Part shown: positions 28,112 to 37,149 of the stretch, piece by piece
Layout of the letters: every line of letters starts with the position of its first letter
How positions within the stretch are numbered: position 1 is the stretch's first letter
Source: Paenibacillus alvei DSM 29
GTDB lineage: Bacteria; Bacillota; Bacilli; Paenibacillales; Paenibacillaceae
Direction of reading: 5' to 3'
Assembly: GCF_000293805.1 (NCBI RefSeq)
Contig: NZ_AMBZ01000002.1
Location: 652,501 to 715,000 of the forward strand
DNA: 62,500 nt
Program-made: the position numbers and the translations under genes
The notes under the pieces: generated by a model
The model's database searches: none
Told to the model about the DNA's origin: nothing
Seen by the model: the letters and a program-made list of their open reading frames with translations, nothing else

Positions 28112-29168
28112 CAAGACGCGTTCCAAGAAGTGGTTGTTACTGGCATTGTCTGCGGTGCTCGCTATATCCGTGTTAGCCGGATGTGGCAACAAAGAGGACA
28201 AGTCAGCGGGCAAAGCTACCGACAACAGTAAAGTCGTGGCTACGTATGAGGGAGGACAAATTACGCAGAACGAGTTCGACAAAGAAATCTCGAACATGCT
28301 GTTCTTCTACCCGGAATACGAGCAAATTATTAGCATGGATCAATTCCGCGACTACTTCGTAAAACAGCAAATCGCGTATCGCTATTTGGATGGAAAAGCG
28401 CCGGAGAAAGCGAAGCAAACCGGTAAAGATAAAGCCAAAGAACAAATTGGCGTCATGAAGAAACAGATTGGGGACAAGCAGTTCAAGGAAATGCTGGACA
28501 AGCGTAAGCTGACAGAAGATGAAATCACCGAGTATATGGCTCGCATCTTGACGGTTGTACAAGATTACAACGGCAAAGTAACCGAGGATCAGCTCAAGGC
28601 TGAATTCGAGAAGAACAAGAAGGATATGACAACTGCTTCGGTTCGCCATATTTTGATTGGATTCAAGGATAAAGAAGGCAAAGAGCGCAAAAAAGAAGAT
28701 GCTTTGAAAAAGGCGAAGGAAATACAAGCCCGTCTGAAGAAGGGTGAAGACTTCGCAAAGCTGGCTGAACAGTTGTCCGAAGATCCGGGCTCGGCGAAAG
28801 AAGGCGGTCTGTACAAGGATGCTGCTGTAGGCCAATGGGTTCCAGAATTTAAGGAAGCAGCTCTGACATTGCCGCTTAACCAAGTCAGTGATCCGGTAGA
28901 GACAAGCTACGGCTACCACGTTATGCGTGTGGAAAATCGCAAGGAGAAGGAATACAGCAAGTTGACAGAGGAAGAGAAGGAATCCTTGCGCACACGTGCA
29001 GCTTCTGAGTTGATGAACAACTTCATGCAGAAGGATCTGGACAAGCTGATCAAGAAAATCGACCTTCCTAAGACGGAAACAAAGCCGGAAGAGAAGAAGG
29101 ACGAAAAGAAAGATGAGAAAACAGAGACTCCTAAAACAGAAGCACCTAAAACAGAATCCGGCAAGTAA
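28098..29168 (+). CDS. PrsA-type foldase lipoprotein (peptidyl-prolyl isomerase)
   Basis: An extracytoplasmic foldase that helps exported proteins fold. The 356-residue protein has a lipoprotein signal ending in the lipobox SVLAGC near residue 30, a SurA-like N-terminal region, a parvulin (PpiC) domain with VRHILIGFKDKEG near 180 and SYGYHVMRVENR near 270, and a Lys/Glu/Thr-rich repeat tail (KTEAPKTE). ATG at 28098 after gaagggaga overlaps the mfd end by 14 bases, so it is translationally coupled. It takes a place not occupied in B. subtilis, where spoVT follows mfd. Confidence 0.9.
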   Translation: MLQNNKTRSKKWLLLALSAVLAISVLAGCGNKEDKSAGKATDNSKVVATYEGGQITQNEFDKEISNMLFFYPEYEQIISMDQFRDYFVKQQIAYRYLDGKAPEKAKQTGKDKAKEQIGVMKKQIGDKQFKEMLDKRKLTEDEITEYMARILTVVQDYNGKVTEDQLKAEFEKNKKDMTTASVRHILIGFKDKEGKERKKEDALKKAKEIQARLKKGEDFAKLAEQLSEDPGSAKEGGLYKDAAVGQWVPEFKEAALTLPLNQVSDPVETSYGYHVMRVENRKEKEYSKLTEEEKESLRTRAASELMNNFMQKDLDKLIKKIDLPKTETKPEEKKDEKKDEKTETPKTEAPKTESGK

Positions 29169-29178
29169 TGGCTTGTAA

Positions 29179-29242
29179 CGAGATGATGACTCATCATCTC
29201 GTGTGCAGCCCTTTCCCCACAAGGGGAAGGGGCTATTTTTTG
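29179..29242 (+). terminator. double hairpin terminator after prsA
   Basis: A first stem cgagatgatga/tcatctcg is followed by a second, agccctttcccc/ggggaaggggct, and atttttt. Confidence 0.85.
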
Positions 29243-29503
29243 CGGCAGGTATGGAAACGGAATGAAATATTCATAAAAATAAAAAAGTTTTCATTTCCTG
29301 TTTCATCCTCAGGTTATACGTTTATTTACAATTTGTCATGGCATGGGTAAGAATTAGACATACTATATTAGTGGCTGTTCAAATTCATTACCGGTTATAA
29401 TTTGAACGAACGAGCTTGTTGCCTTGTGCACAAAAGCAACTTTCGAAGCTAAGCCCGCATAGATGTGTTTGAATCAAAAGTCAAATCCAACATTTCGCAT
29501 CGC

Positions 29504-29626
29504 TGTCGAAGAAGTTCCCCTCAGTTTCGACAAAATCAGAGGAAAACACTGAAAAATCTCTCCATATTGATGCAAAATGTGAAAATTTTAAGAATTCACA
29601 ACAAAAAAATGTCGTTTAGTGTCGAA
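29504..29626. promoter_or_regulatory. cluster of three Spo0A-box-like sites upstream of spoVT
   Basis: The 0A-box core TGTCGAA occurs at 29504-29510 (+), 29526-29532 (-) and 29620-29626 (+), within 123 bases of the 628-base gap between prsA and spoVT. The rest of the gap is very A/T-rich and holds no gene I can support. Binding by Spo0A is inferred from the core only. Confidence 0.4.
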
Positions 29627-29677
29627 AAATGTGATTTTTTTTGCAACTTGGATGGCATTACCTACGTATGATGTTTA

Positions 29678-29708
29678 TGTATAAGAACTTGGGAGCAGAT
29701 GAATACTA
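29678..29708 (+). promoter_or_regulatory. sigma-G type promoter of spoVT
   Basis: TGTATA (29678-29683), an 18-base spacer and AATACTA (29702-29708) match the sigma-G pattern (TGnATA, CATnnTA) with one mismatch. spoVT is a sigma-G gene in B. subtilis. Confidence 0.6.
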
Positions 29709-29796
29709 TGGTCAGTATTACAAACCATTCCGCATCTCTCCTAATTAACAATAATACAGTAGATCAAAATACTTACTGAAAGCGGGGCAACTCATA

Positions 29797-30339
29797 ATGA
29801 AAGCTACTGGAATTGTTCGTCGTATCGATGACCTCGGTCGTGTTGTAATCCCTAAGGAAATTCGTCGCACATTGCGCATTCGTGAGGGAGATCCTCTTGA
29901 AATTTTCGTTGATCGTGATGGAGAAGTGATTTTGAAGAAGTACTCCCCAATCGGCGAATTGGGCGACTTCGCTAAGGAATATGCGGAATCCTTGTATGAA
30001 AGCACAGGACATATCACAATTATCTCCGACCGTGACACAGTGATCGCGGTTGCTGGCGGATCGAAAAAAGAATACATGGACAAGCAAATCGGAATGTTGC
30101 TTGAGAACTGTATGGAGAACCGCAAGACAATGATCGAAACGAATGCAGGCAATTATGAAATTGTAAAAGACAGCCAAGAAGCTTTCTCTTCTTTCGTTGT
30201 TGCACCGATCGTTGCTGGTGGCGATCCAATCGGTACAGTCGTTATGCTTAATAAAGACGACAGCGTGAAAATGAGCCAAATGGAAGTGAAAATGTCGGAA
30301 ACGGCTGCTGGCTTCCTTGGCAAGCAAATGGAGCAGTAA
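29797..30339 (+). CDS. spoVT: stage V sporulation regulator SpoVT
   Basis: SpoVT is an AbrB-like regulator that tunes sigma-G-dependent genes in the forespore. The 180-residue protein has the swapped-hairpin DNA-binding domain (residues 1-50, ATGIVRRIDDLGRVVIPKE) and a C-terminal GAF domain (about 55-178). The ATG follows gaaagcggggc. It is a second AbrB-family gene in this window; unlike abrB it carries no cysteine ribbon. A sigma-G type promoter and Spo0A-box-like sites precede it and a terminator follows. Confidence 0.95.
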   Translation: MKATGIVRRIDDLGRVVIPKEIRRTLRIREGDPLEIFVDRDGEVILKKYSPIGELGDFAKEYAESLYESTGHITIISDRDTVIAVAGGSKKEYMDKQIGMLLENCMENRKTMIETNAGNYEIVKDSQEAFSSFVVAPIVAGGDPIGTVVMLNKDDSVKMSQMEVKMSETAAGFLGKQMEQ

Positions 30340-30360
30340 ATCGATATTTGCCAACGAACA

Positions 30361-30417
30361 GCCCCCTGTCTACGGGATGCGTGCATGCGCAGCCTGAACG
30401 ATACAGGGGGCTTTTTT
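30361..30417 (+). terminator. spoVT terminator
   Basis: The arms gccccctgt and acagggggc, with a smaller inner gcgtgcatgcgc stem, are followed by six T. Confidence 0.88.
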
Positions 30418-30652
30418 GTGCTATGAGTTCTTGCTGCTTTTCCTGCATTCTGATGTCCTGGCAGAATTAGAACAATGAACAGCTATCCGTGTTTTCTTCG
30501 CTCAGGCTAGTTGATACGTTATACAGTTAAATGTGCTGCTTTCAGTGCTGATCCGCTGTGCCCGTATGTACGGAGCTAATAGGGGAGGGGGAATTAGCCT
30601 GTCCGATTATGCTATAATACGATACGAATGTTAGAGATGGGCGGGATGAAGC
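30418..30652. other. intergenic stretch before the flippase gene
   Basis: The 235 bases hold no coding frame I can support. A short inverted repeat gctaat/attagc (30575-30598) flanks a G-rich loop, and TATAAT at 30613-30618 looks like a -10 element without a clear -35. Confidence 0.4.
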
Positions 30653-32289
30653 TTGAATAAACGACCCCCCCGGGTAGCGGGGCAAGTTATGTCCGGTGCC
30701 TTATTGTTAGGCATGGCGACAATAGTGTCGAAGGTGATCGGAACACTGCAAAAAATTCCGCTGCAAAATATCGGGGGAGACGGTGTATTCGGCATATATA
30801 ATGCGGTGTATCCGTTCTATGTCCTACTTGTTGCTATTGCAAGTGCCGGGATACCGGTCGCGGTGGCACGACTTGTGGCCGAATGCGAGGCAGCAGGAGA
30901 TGAGATAGGTTCTGAGCAAGTACTGCTGGCGTCAGGACTCCTCATGACTGTAACCGGGGTTGCTGTTTTTTTGCCATGCTGAATGGTGCCGAACAGATTG
31001 CGGCTTGGATTGGCAACCAGCATACAGAAGCGGCGATTCAAAGTTCTGCCTATGCGCTGCTCGTCATGCCGCTTGCTGCAGCCTTGCGCGGCTATGATCA
31101 AGGCAGGGGACGGATGACCTCAACGGCTGTATCGCAGGTTGTGGAACAGACGGGACGCGTTGCTGTCATGATAGGGCTCTTGCTGTATTATTCGCGTCTG
31201 GGTGCTGCAGACGAGACGATCGCTGCCGGCGCTACCTTCGGTTCGTTCGCAGGCGGCGTATGCGGTTTGTTATCCATGATGCTCTTCCGCAGACGCGAGA
31301 AGCGGGTAGGGCGGTATCCGAAACGGAGACAGGTACCATTGGGAGTACGGCAGCAGGCAAGGGCGATATGGGGCTGGATTCGTCGGCTGACCTGGACGGC
31401 GCTCCCGATTTGTCTAGGGGCTATTGTGCTGCCTGCCGTAAATGTAGTAGACGTATTCACTGTACCTCGCTTTCTGTTGCATCAGGGATGGAATGAGGCG
31501 GAGGCTCTTGCTCAGTTCGGTGTGTACAGCCGGGCGTATCCACTTGTGCAGCTAGTCACAATGGTTGCTAGCTCGCTGGCTGTGGGCGTCGTTCCGACAG
31601 TTGCATCAGTCATGCGTAAAGAGGGTACAGTTGGAATAGCACCAATGATCGAGACGGCACTGCGCTGGTCGTGGGTGCTTGGACTGGCAGCCACCATAGG
31701 GCTCGTTGCCTTAGCAGAGCCGCTCAATGTGGCTTTGTACACGGACAGCGCGGGAATGCTGACGTTCGTGCTGGTTGCGTCTACGGCAGTCAGCGGCGTA
31801 TTCCATGCCGTGTCAGCTGCGCTGCTGCAGGGCATGGGTGCGGTGCGTGCCCCGGCCCTGCACCTCGTGTGCGCCGCAATTGCGAAGGCGGCGCTTAATA
31901 TATGGCTGATCCCGGCCTACGGCATTGCCGGGGCAGCCATCTCTGCTGCGGCCTCGCTCGGGCTGGCCGCAGCCTTGAATGCGCACGCGCTCGCTGCTGC
32001 CAGCGGCGTGCACTTTGCCGCTTGGGGCGCTCGCAGCGCGCGCCTTGCGCTGGCGCTCGCCGGCATGGCTGCAGGCGTGAGCCTAGCCGCAGCCGTTCCG
32101 ACATGGCTTGGCGCTTCTGGCCGCTTAGCGGCTGTGCTTGCCATAGCCATAGGCGTGCCGCTTGGCGCGGCTATATTCGCCCTACTTGCCATTGTATTGG
32201 GCGCTGTCAGGCCGCAGGAGCTGGCTCAGCTGCCGCGCATCGGATCGAAGCTAGCTTCGATCGCAGCGCGATTCTCGCCCCGCACATGA
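30653..32289 (+). pseudogene. SpoVB/MurJ-type polysaccharide flippase (YabM-like), apparent single-base frameshift
   Basis: A multi-pass MATE/MOP-superfamily transporter of the SpoVB-YabM group, which flips lipid-linked sugars during wall or cortex synthesis. Part one (from TTG at 30653) gives LNKRPPRVAGQVMSGALLLG and family text KIPLQNIGGDGVFGIYNAVYPFYVL; it breaks at seven T (30966-30972). Part two continues as MLNGAEQIAAWIGN to 32289. One extra T gives AVFFAMLNG and a single product of about 545 residues with 12-14 membrane helices. I read this as a missed base. The last third is unusually GC- and alanine-rich. The gene lies between spoVT and yabN, like yabM in B. subtilis. Confidence 0.87.
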
Positions 32290-32352
32290 TTCTGTGAGCA
32301 GAAGTATGGGGAATAATACACAGTAATGCAACAATCGAAGGGAGATTCACTC

Positions 32353-33873
32353 ATGCCTGGAACCATTACTGTCGTCGGGCTCGGATCCGGCGATGAAAGT
32401 CAATTGACGCTGGCCGTATGGAACGTATTGCGGGAGGCCAAGTATCTGTACGTGCGCACAGCCGATCATCCGGTAATCGCTTATTTGCAACAGAATGACG
32501 TCACATACCGCTCATTCGATTCCGTATATGAAATGCAAGATGATTTCCCATCGGTGTATGAAGAAATTGTACGCCAGTTGATGGAAACGGCCACAACCAG
32601 CCCGCAAGATTCGATTGTATACGCGGTTCCTGGACATCCGATGGTGGCTGAATCTACGGTTCGCTTGCTGCGGGAGCAAAGTGCAGAACAGGGCATCGAG
32701 CTGCGCATTATTGGTGGAGAAAGCTTCCTGGATCAAGCGTTCCTCCGCTTCGGCTTTGATCCGATTGAGGGCTTCCAACTGCTTGATGCGGCGGGACTGC
32801 AGGCAGATGGCTTGAATCCAAGGTTGCACACCGTGATCGGGCAAGTGTATGATACGTTTACAGCATCTGATGTGAAGCTGGGCCTGATGGAAGTATATCC
32901 TGAGGATTACGAGGTTGTTGTGGGCCATGCGCTCGGTATAGAAGGCATGGAGCGCATACAGCGCGTTCCGCTTTATGAGTTGGATCGCTTAGAGGGCTAC
33001 GGGAATCTGTCGTTAATTTGGGTTCCACGCTCCGACAGCGACGAGGTGCGCAAGCGCACATTCGGTCGCCTGCATGAAATTGTGTCGATCCTGCGAAGCC
33101 CGGGAGGATGTCCCTGGGATCAAGAGCAGACGCATGAATCGATACGCAAAAATCTAATCGAGGAAACCTATGAGGTGCTCGAAACGATCGATGACGATGA
33201 TCCGACAGCGATGCAGGAGGAGCTTGGTGATCTGCTGCTGCAAATTATGCTTCATTCTCAAATGGAGGAAGAAGTCGGAACATTCACCGTGTATGATGTG
33301 ATCCAGTCGTTGAATGAAAAATTGATATTCCGCCACCCGCATGTATTTGGAAATCAGCATGCGGAGGATGCTGAATCCGCACTTGGCACGTGGGAGCAAA
33401 TGAAGGCCGAAGAACAGCAGAAAAAGGGAATTGCTGACGCAAGACCTTCTGTGCTGGACGGTGTCCCGCGTGATTTGCCGGCATTGATGAAGGCCTATAA
33501 GCTGCAAAAAAAGGCGGCTAAAGTCGGATTTGACTGGGATAATGCCAACGATGTACTTGACAAAGTGGCTGAAGAATTGCAAGAATTGCGAGAGGCGATA
33601 CGAGATGCGGGATCGAATCAAGATGATGCAGAGAAAATGGAACAGCTGGATCATGCGCGCGAGGAGCTCGGCGATCTATTATTCGCAGTTGTGAATGTAT
33701 CTCGGTTCATTGCGGCCGATCCGGAGGAGTCGTTGACTCACACGAACCGTAAATTTGTACGCCGATTTCAATACATCGAAGAACAACTTCGTATAAAGGG
33801 TAAATCTTTTGACCAAACTGATTTACTAGAAATGGAGCAATGGTGGCAGGAAGCGAAGCGCTTAGAGCCGTAA
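32353..33873 (+). CDS. yabN: YabN: tetrapyrrole-methylase-like and MazG bifunctional protein
   Basis: A fusion of an N-terminal SAM-methyltransferase-like domain (about residues 1-220, ITVVGLGSGDESQLTL near the start) and a MazG nucleoside triphosphate pyrophosphohydrolase (about 235-500). The MazG helix motif EETYEVLE...EELGDLLLQ near 280 binds magnesium, and a second such module (EELGDLLFAVVN) follows near 445. MazG proteins remove aberrant NTPs. ATG at 32353 after gaaggga is preferred over an earlier in-frame ATG at 32326. Length 506 fits the family (489 in B. subtilis). Confidence 0.93.
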   Translation: MPGTITVVGLGSGDESQLTLAVWNVLREAKYLYVRTADHPVIAYLQQNDVTYRSFDSVYEMQDDFPSVYEEIVRQLMETATTSPQDSIVYAVPGHPMVAESTVRLLREQSAEQGIELRIIGGESFLDQAFLRFGFDPIEGFQLLDAAGLQADGLNPRLHTVIGQVYDTFTASDVKLGLMEVYPEDYEVVVGHALGIEGMERIQRVPLYELDRLEGYGNLSLIWVPRSDSDEVRKRTFGRLHEIVSILRSPGGCPWDQEQTHESIRKNLIEETYEVLETIDDDDPTAMQEELGDLLLQIMLHSQMEEEVGTFTVYDVIQSLNEKLIFRHPHVFGNQHAEDAESALGTWEQMKAEEQQKKGIADARPSVLDGVPRDLPALMKAYKLQKKAAKVGFDWDNANDVLDKVAEELQELREAIRDAGSNQDDAEKMEQLDHAREELGDLLFAVVNVSRFIAADPEESLTHTNRKFVRRFQYIEEQLRIKGKSFDQTDLLEMEQWWQEAKRLEP

Positions 33874-34060
33874 AGCTCCGGGTGATGGCGGACTACTGCT
33901 CTCTATTTTTCGTCAAAATATGAAAAAATGCCGCACCCGAGAAGGAATTTTGTGATGGAGCAAGAATACATACAAGCATCAACATTCCAAGGCTCGGGCA
34001 AGCGCCTGTAGACCATTATTCATTTCAACTATGAAAAAGAGGACTGGGAGGACAATACAC

Positions 34061-34333
34061 ATGAACAAAACAGATTTGATCAACAACATTTCCACAAAAA
34101 GCGGTTTGACTAAGAAGGACGTTGAATCCGTATTGAACGGCTTCTTCGGTGAAGTAACAGACGCATTGTCTAAAGGCGACAAAGTTCAATTGATCGGCTT
34201 CGGTACATTCGAAACACGCAAACGCGCTGGCCGCACAGGTCGCAACCCACAAACAGGAAACACAATCGAGATTCCTGAATCTACAGTTCCTGCATTCAAA
34301 GCGGGCAACAAGCTTAAAGAAGCTGTAAAATAA
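34061..34333 (+). CDS. hup: DNA-binding protein HU
   Basis: HU is a histone-like dimer that bends and compacts DNA. The 90-residue protein is a standard match (MNKTDLINNISTKSGLTKKD, GFGTFETRKRAGRTGRNPQTG, PAFKAGNKLKEAVK). ATG at 34061 after tgggagg is used, not the in-frame ATG at 34031. Its stop shares a base with the rqcP start. B. subtilis keeps its hbs elsewhere; in this window HU precedes the RqcP gene. Confidence 0.96.
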   Translation: MNKTDLINNISTKSGLTKKDVESVLNGFFGEVTDALSKGDKVQLIGFGTFETRKRAGRTGRNPQTGNTIEIPESTVPAFKAGNKLKEAVK

Positions 34334-34611
34334 TGCGTTTAGACAAGTTCCTGAAGGTATCGCGGCTCATCAAGCGACGTACTGTCGCGAAGGATGTGTC
34401 CGAGCAGGGGCGTGTTGAACTGAATGGCCGTGAAGCGAAGCCGAGCACGACAGTGAAGGTCGGCGACGAGATTACGGTTCAATTCGGACAGAAACTCGTC
34501 ACCGTCCGCGTAGAGCGTCTCCAAGAGACGACGAAGAAGGAAGAGGCGGCGGGTATGTATACGCTGCTGAAGGAAGAAGCAATTCCGAGAGACAACGGAT
34601 TGAACTGGTAA
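34333..34611 (+). CDS. rqcP: RqcP, S4-domain ribosome quality control factor (YabO)
   Basis: RqcP binds 50S-peptidyl-tRNA complexes and works with RqcH in C-terminal alanine tailing of stalled peptides. The 92-residue protein has the S4 domain (MRLDKFLKVSRLIKRRTVAK, QGRVELNGREAKPS, VKVGDEITVQFG). The ATG overlaps the hup stop by one base, so the two are coupled. A terminator follows. Confidence 0.93.
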   Translation: MRLDKFLKVSRLIKRRTVAKDVSEQGRVELNGREAKPSTTVKVGDEITVQFGQKLVTVRVERLQETTKKEEAAGMYTLLKEEAIPRDNGLNW

Positions 34612-34654
34612 CAGCCAGTCCATTGCGATAGAAATGCGCATTCCAATTAGCAAG

Positions 34655-34698
34655 GAAGCGGTAATCCGTCTATAAGGACGGAGCCGCTTCTTTTATTT
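34655..34698 (+). terminator. hup-rqcP terminator
   Basis: The arms gaagcggtaatccgt and acggagccgcttc pair with a small bulge, followed by ttttatttt. Confidence 0.8.
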
Positions 34699-34880
34699 TC
34701 ACGGGGCATTCGACAGATCTGCACGATGATATCGACTCAAATCCGTTCTATCCATTCATGGAGCATTATGGGTAATCTTGTGTAAAGCTGTCATGGTGGA
34801 GAGATACGCGCTATAATGGGATAAGCAATCCCGTCCCAACGGGATTCAACATCATAACATTCCGTGCCTAGACGGTACGG

Positions 34881-34916
34881 GAGAGGTTCGCAATCTCCCT
34901 CTATAAAAAACTAAGG
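34881..34916 (+). promoter_or_regulatory. preQ1-I riboswitch
   Basis: The conserved block gagaggttcgcaatctccc, followed by tctataaaaaactaagg, is the type I preQ1 aptamer (hairpin plus A-rich tail that forms the pseudoknot). It lies before queC-queD-queE-queF, the expected targets. A -10-like TATAAT at 34813-34818 is upstream. Confidence 0.92.
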
Positions 34917-34918
34917 CT

Positions 34919-34963
34919 GACAGCATTCTACAGGGCTATCTTTCCTTAGTGCTGTCTTTTTTT
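34919..34963 (+). terminator. preQ1 riboswitch terminator
   Basis: The arms gacagca and tgctgtc end in seven T. The aptamer tail ctaagg can instead pair with ccttag inside the loop, so the two folds compete, as expected for ligand-controlled termination. Confidence 0.8.
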
Positions 34964-35081
34964 GTACTTACAGAAGCCGTGGATTGGCAGTCGCTGATTT
35001 TACGTGAAACTGAGGAGTACAGGCCTTCTGTCTTAGGAGAACCATTCACTGGTTGTGAGGGGACAGGAAAGGATGAAAATC

Positions 35082-35846
35082 ATGAAGAAAGATCAGGAAC
35101 AGATGAACAACAACCAAGCAGCATCAGCTGACGGGCGTCATTGGGATGCTTCTAATCGCAGACATGCCCAATCAGAACGAAAGCAAGGCAAGGCAGTCGT
35201 TGTTTTTAGCGGCGGTCAGGACAGTACGACCTGTTTATTTTGGGCGCTGCAGCGATTTGAGGAAGTGGAAACGATCACCTTTGACTATGGTCAGCGTCAT
35301 AAGTCGGAGTTGGAGCATGCGAAGGCTATTGCCGGCAAGCTGGGAGTGCCGCACCGCATTCTTGATATGTCCTTACTCAATCAGTTGGCTCCAAATGCTT
35401 TGACGCGAGATGACATCGCGATTGAACAGGAAGAGGGCGAACTTCCGAGCACCTTTGTTGAAGGCCGCAACCTATTGTTCTTTTCCTTCGCTGCTGTCTA
35501 TGCGAAGCAGATTGGCGCGCGCCACATTGTTACAGGGGTTTGCGAAACGGACTTCAGCGGTTATCCGGACTGCCGCGACGTATTCGTCAAATCACTCAAT
35601 GTAACTCTTAATCTGGCGATGGACTATGGATTTGTGCTGCATACCCCGCTTATGTGGCTGGACAAGGCAGATACATGGCGGCTTGCTGACCAGCTCGGAG
35701 CCTTCGACTTCGTTCGCACAGAGACGGTAACCTGCTACAATGGGCTTCCGGGAGATGGCTGCGGAGAGTGTCCGTCTTGTAAGCTGCGTCAGGCTGGATT
35801 GGAACGCTACTTGGCTGATCGCGAGCAAGAAGGAGGAATAAGCTGA
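35082..35846 (+). CDS. queC: 7-cyano-7-deazaguanine synthase
   Basis: QueC converts 7-carboxy-7-deazaguanine to preQ0 using ATP and ammonia. The PP-loop [12 protein letters not shown] lies near residue 38, TFDYGQRH near 64, and the zinc site [10 protein letters not shown] near 230. The start is uncertain: ATG at 35082, eight bases after aggaaagga, is chosen, giving 254 residues with a hydrophilic N-terminal extension of about 35 residues; GTG at 35055 and ATG at 35073 or 35103 are alternatives. queD follows with a TGATG overlap. Confidence 0.94.
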   Translation: MKKDQEQMNNNQAASADGRHWDASNRRHAQSERKQGKAVVVFSGGQDSTTCLFWALQRFEEVETITFDYGQRHKSELEHAKAIAGKLGVPHRILDMSLLNQLAPNALTRDDIAIEQEEGELPSTFVEGRNLLFFSFAAVYAKQIGARHIVTGVCETDFSGYPDCRDVFVKSLNVTLNLAMDYGFVLHTPLMWLDKADTWRLADQLGAFDFVRTETVTCYNGLPGDGCGECPSCKLRQAGLERYLADREQEGGIS

Positions 35847-36334
35847 TGAGTACCCCAGGGCCCTTTCATATTGTCGATAGGCTGCAAGTACTGGGAGCCG
35901 ACATTTCACAGGAGTCGCTGCGGTATCACCGTCACCGGGTACTTGTAAGCAAAGAATTTACCTTCGATGCTGCTCATCATTTGCATGCTTACGAGGGCAA
36001 ATGTAAAAACCTCCACGGCCACACGTACAAAGTTGTTTTTGGAGTAAGCGGATTTGTAAATGAGATCGGGCTGGCGCTCGACTTTGGAGATATAAAAGAA
36101 ATTTGGAAGGATAGAATCGAGCCTTTTCTCGATCACCGGTACTTGAATGAAACACTTCCAACGATGAATACAACGGCAGAGAATATGGTTGTGTGGCTCT
36201 ATGAGCAAATGAAAGCTGCATTACAAGCTGAGCCTTACGCAGAATGCTGCGAAGGGGGAAGAGTAGAATTTGTGAGGCTTTACGAGACGCCAACCAGTTA
36301 TGCGGAAGCAAGACGGGAGTGGATAGAGCAATGA
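35846..36334 (+). CDS. queD: 6-carboxy-5,6,7,8-tetrahydropterin synthase
   Basis: QueD makes 6-carboxytetrahydropterin from dihydroneopterin triphosphate in queuosine synthesis. Zinc-binding histidines are visible in FDAAHHLHAYEGKCKNLHGHTYKV near residue 40-60 with the catalytic cysteine between them. The 162-residue protein has an N-terminal extension of about 30 residues compared with the shortest members. It starts on the queC stop (TGATG) after aaggagg and overlaps queE by four bases. Confidence 0.95.
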   Translation: MSTPGPFHIVDRLQVLGADISQESLRYHRHRVLVSKEFTFDAAHHLHAYEGKCKNLHGHTYKVVFGVSGFVNEIGLALDFGDIKEIWKDRIEPFLDHRYLNETLPTMNTTAENMVVWLYEQMKAALQAEPYAECCEGGRVEFVRLYETPTSYAEARREWIEQ

Positions 36335-37056
36335 CGATACCCGTCCTTGAAATATTTGGCCCTACCGTGCAGGGAGAGGGCCTCCTCGTCGGGCAGAAGA
36401 CCATGTTCGTCCGTACAGCAGGCTGCGATTACCGCTGCTCCTGGTGCGACTCCGCCTTCACCTGGGATGGTTCTGCCAAGGATGACATCCAACAGATGGC
36501 GGCTGACGAAGTAATCGCCGAACTGGATCGACTGGCTGAAGGCCGGTATGCCCATGTAACGATATCTGGCGGCAACCCAGCTCTGCTGGGAGGCATAGGC
36601 GAGCTGGTTGAGCGACTGAGTAAGCGCGGAGTCCGCACGGCTGTGGAGACGCAAGGCTCGCGCTGGCAAAACTGGCTCTTGGATATCGACGATGTTACAT
36701 TGTCGCCGAAGCCGCCAAGCTCAGGAATGGATACAGATTTTGTGCGCTTGGACGAAATTGCTGAGAAGCTGTGGAACCGTTCTGTGCGTAAGGGCTTATG
36801 CTTGAAAGTCGTTGTGTTCAATGAAGAGGACATGCGATATGCGATTGCCGTCCATGAACGTTACCCCGAGATTCCTTTTGTCATGCAGACTGGGAATGAA
36901 GATGTTCACAATAATGATGATCAGGAGCTTATACAGAAGCTGCTTCGCCGATATGAATGGCTGATCGATCAAGTGGCATTGGAACCGCGTCTAAATCGAA
37001 CACGGGTGCTGCCTCAACTGCACACCTTAGTATGGGGCAACAAGCGCGGCGTATAG
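36331..37056 (+). CDS. queE: 7-carboxy-7-deazaguanine synthase
   Basis: QueE is a radical-SAM enzyme that contracts carboxytetrahydropterin to 7-carboxy-7-deazaguanine. The 241-residue protein has the cluster motif CDYRCSWCDSAFTWDG near residue 32 (CxxxCxxC), GPTVQGEG near 12 and SGGNPALL near 74. The open frame extends upstream inside queD, but ATG at 36331 (ATGA overlap with the queD stop) is the operon start. Confidence 0.95.
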   Translation: MTIPVLEIFGPTVQGEGLLVGQKTMFVRTAGCDYRCSWCDSAFTWDGSAKDDIQQMAADEVIAELDRLAEGRYAHVTISGGNPALLGGIGELVERLSKRGVRTAVETQGSRWQNWLLDIDDVTLSPKPPSSGMDTDFVRLDEIAEKLWNRSVRKGLCLKVVVFNEEDMRYAIAVHERYPEIPFVMQTGNEDVHNNDDQELIQKLLRRYEWLIDQVALEPRLNRTRVLPQLHTLVWGNKRGV

Positions 37057-37149
37057 CAACGGCACATATCTGCACAGGACAGACTAGCGGCTTAGAAATA
37101 CGGTAGAGCCCTTCATAAGGATCATGATAGAGAAGGAGAACTGATAACG

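Noticed and set aside
28203..29222. 339-codon open frame on the minus strand
   Set aside because: It is antisense to prsA, whose Lys/Glu-rich codons leave the opposite strand open. The translation is Phe/Leu-rich without a ribosome site, and prsA itself is a clear family member.
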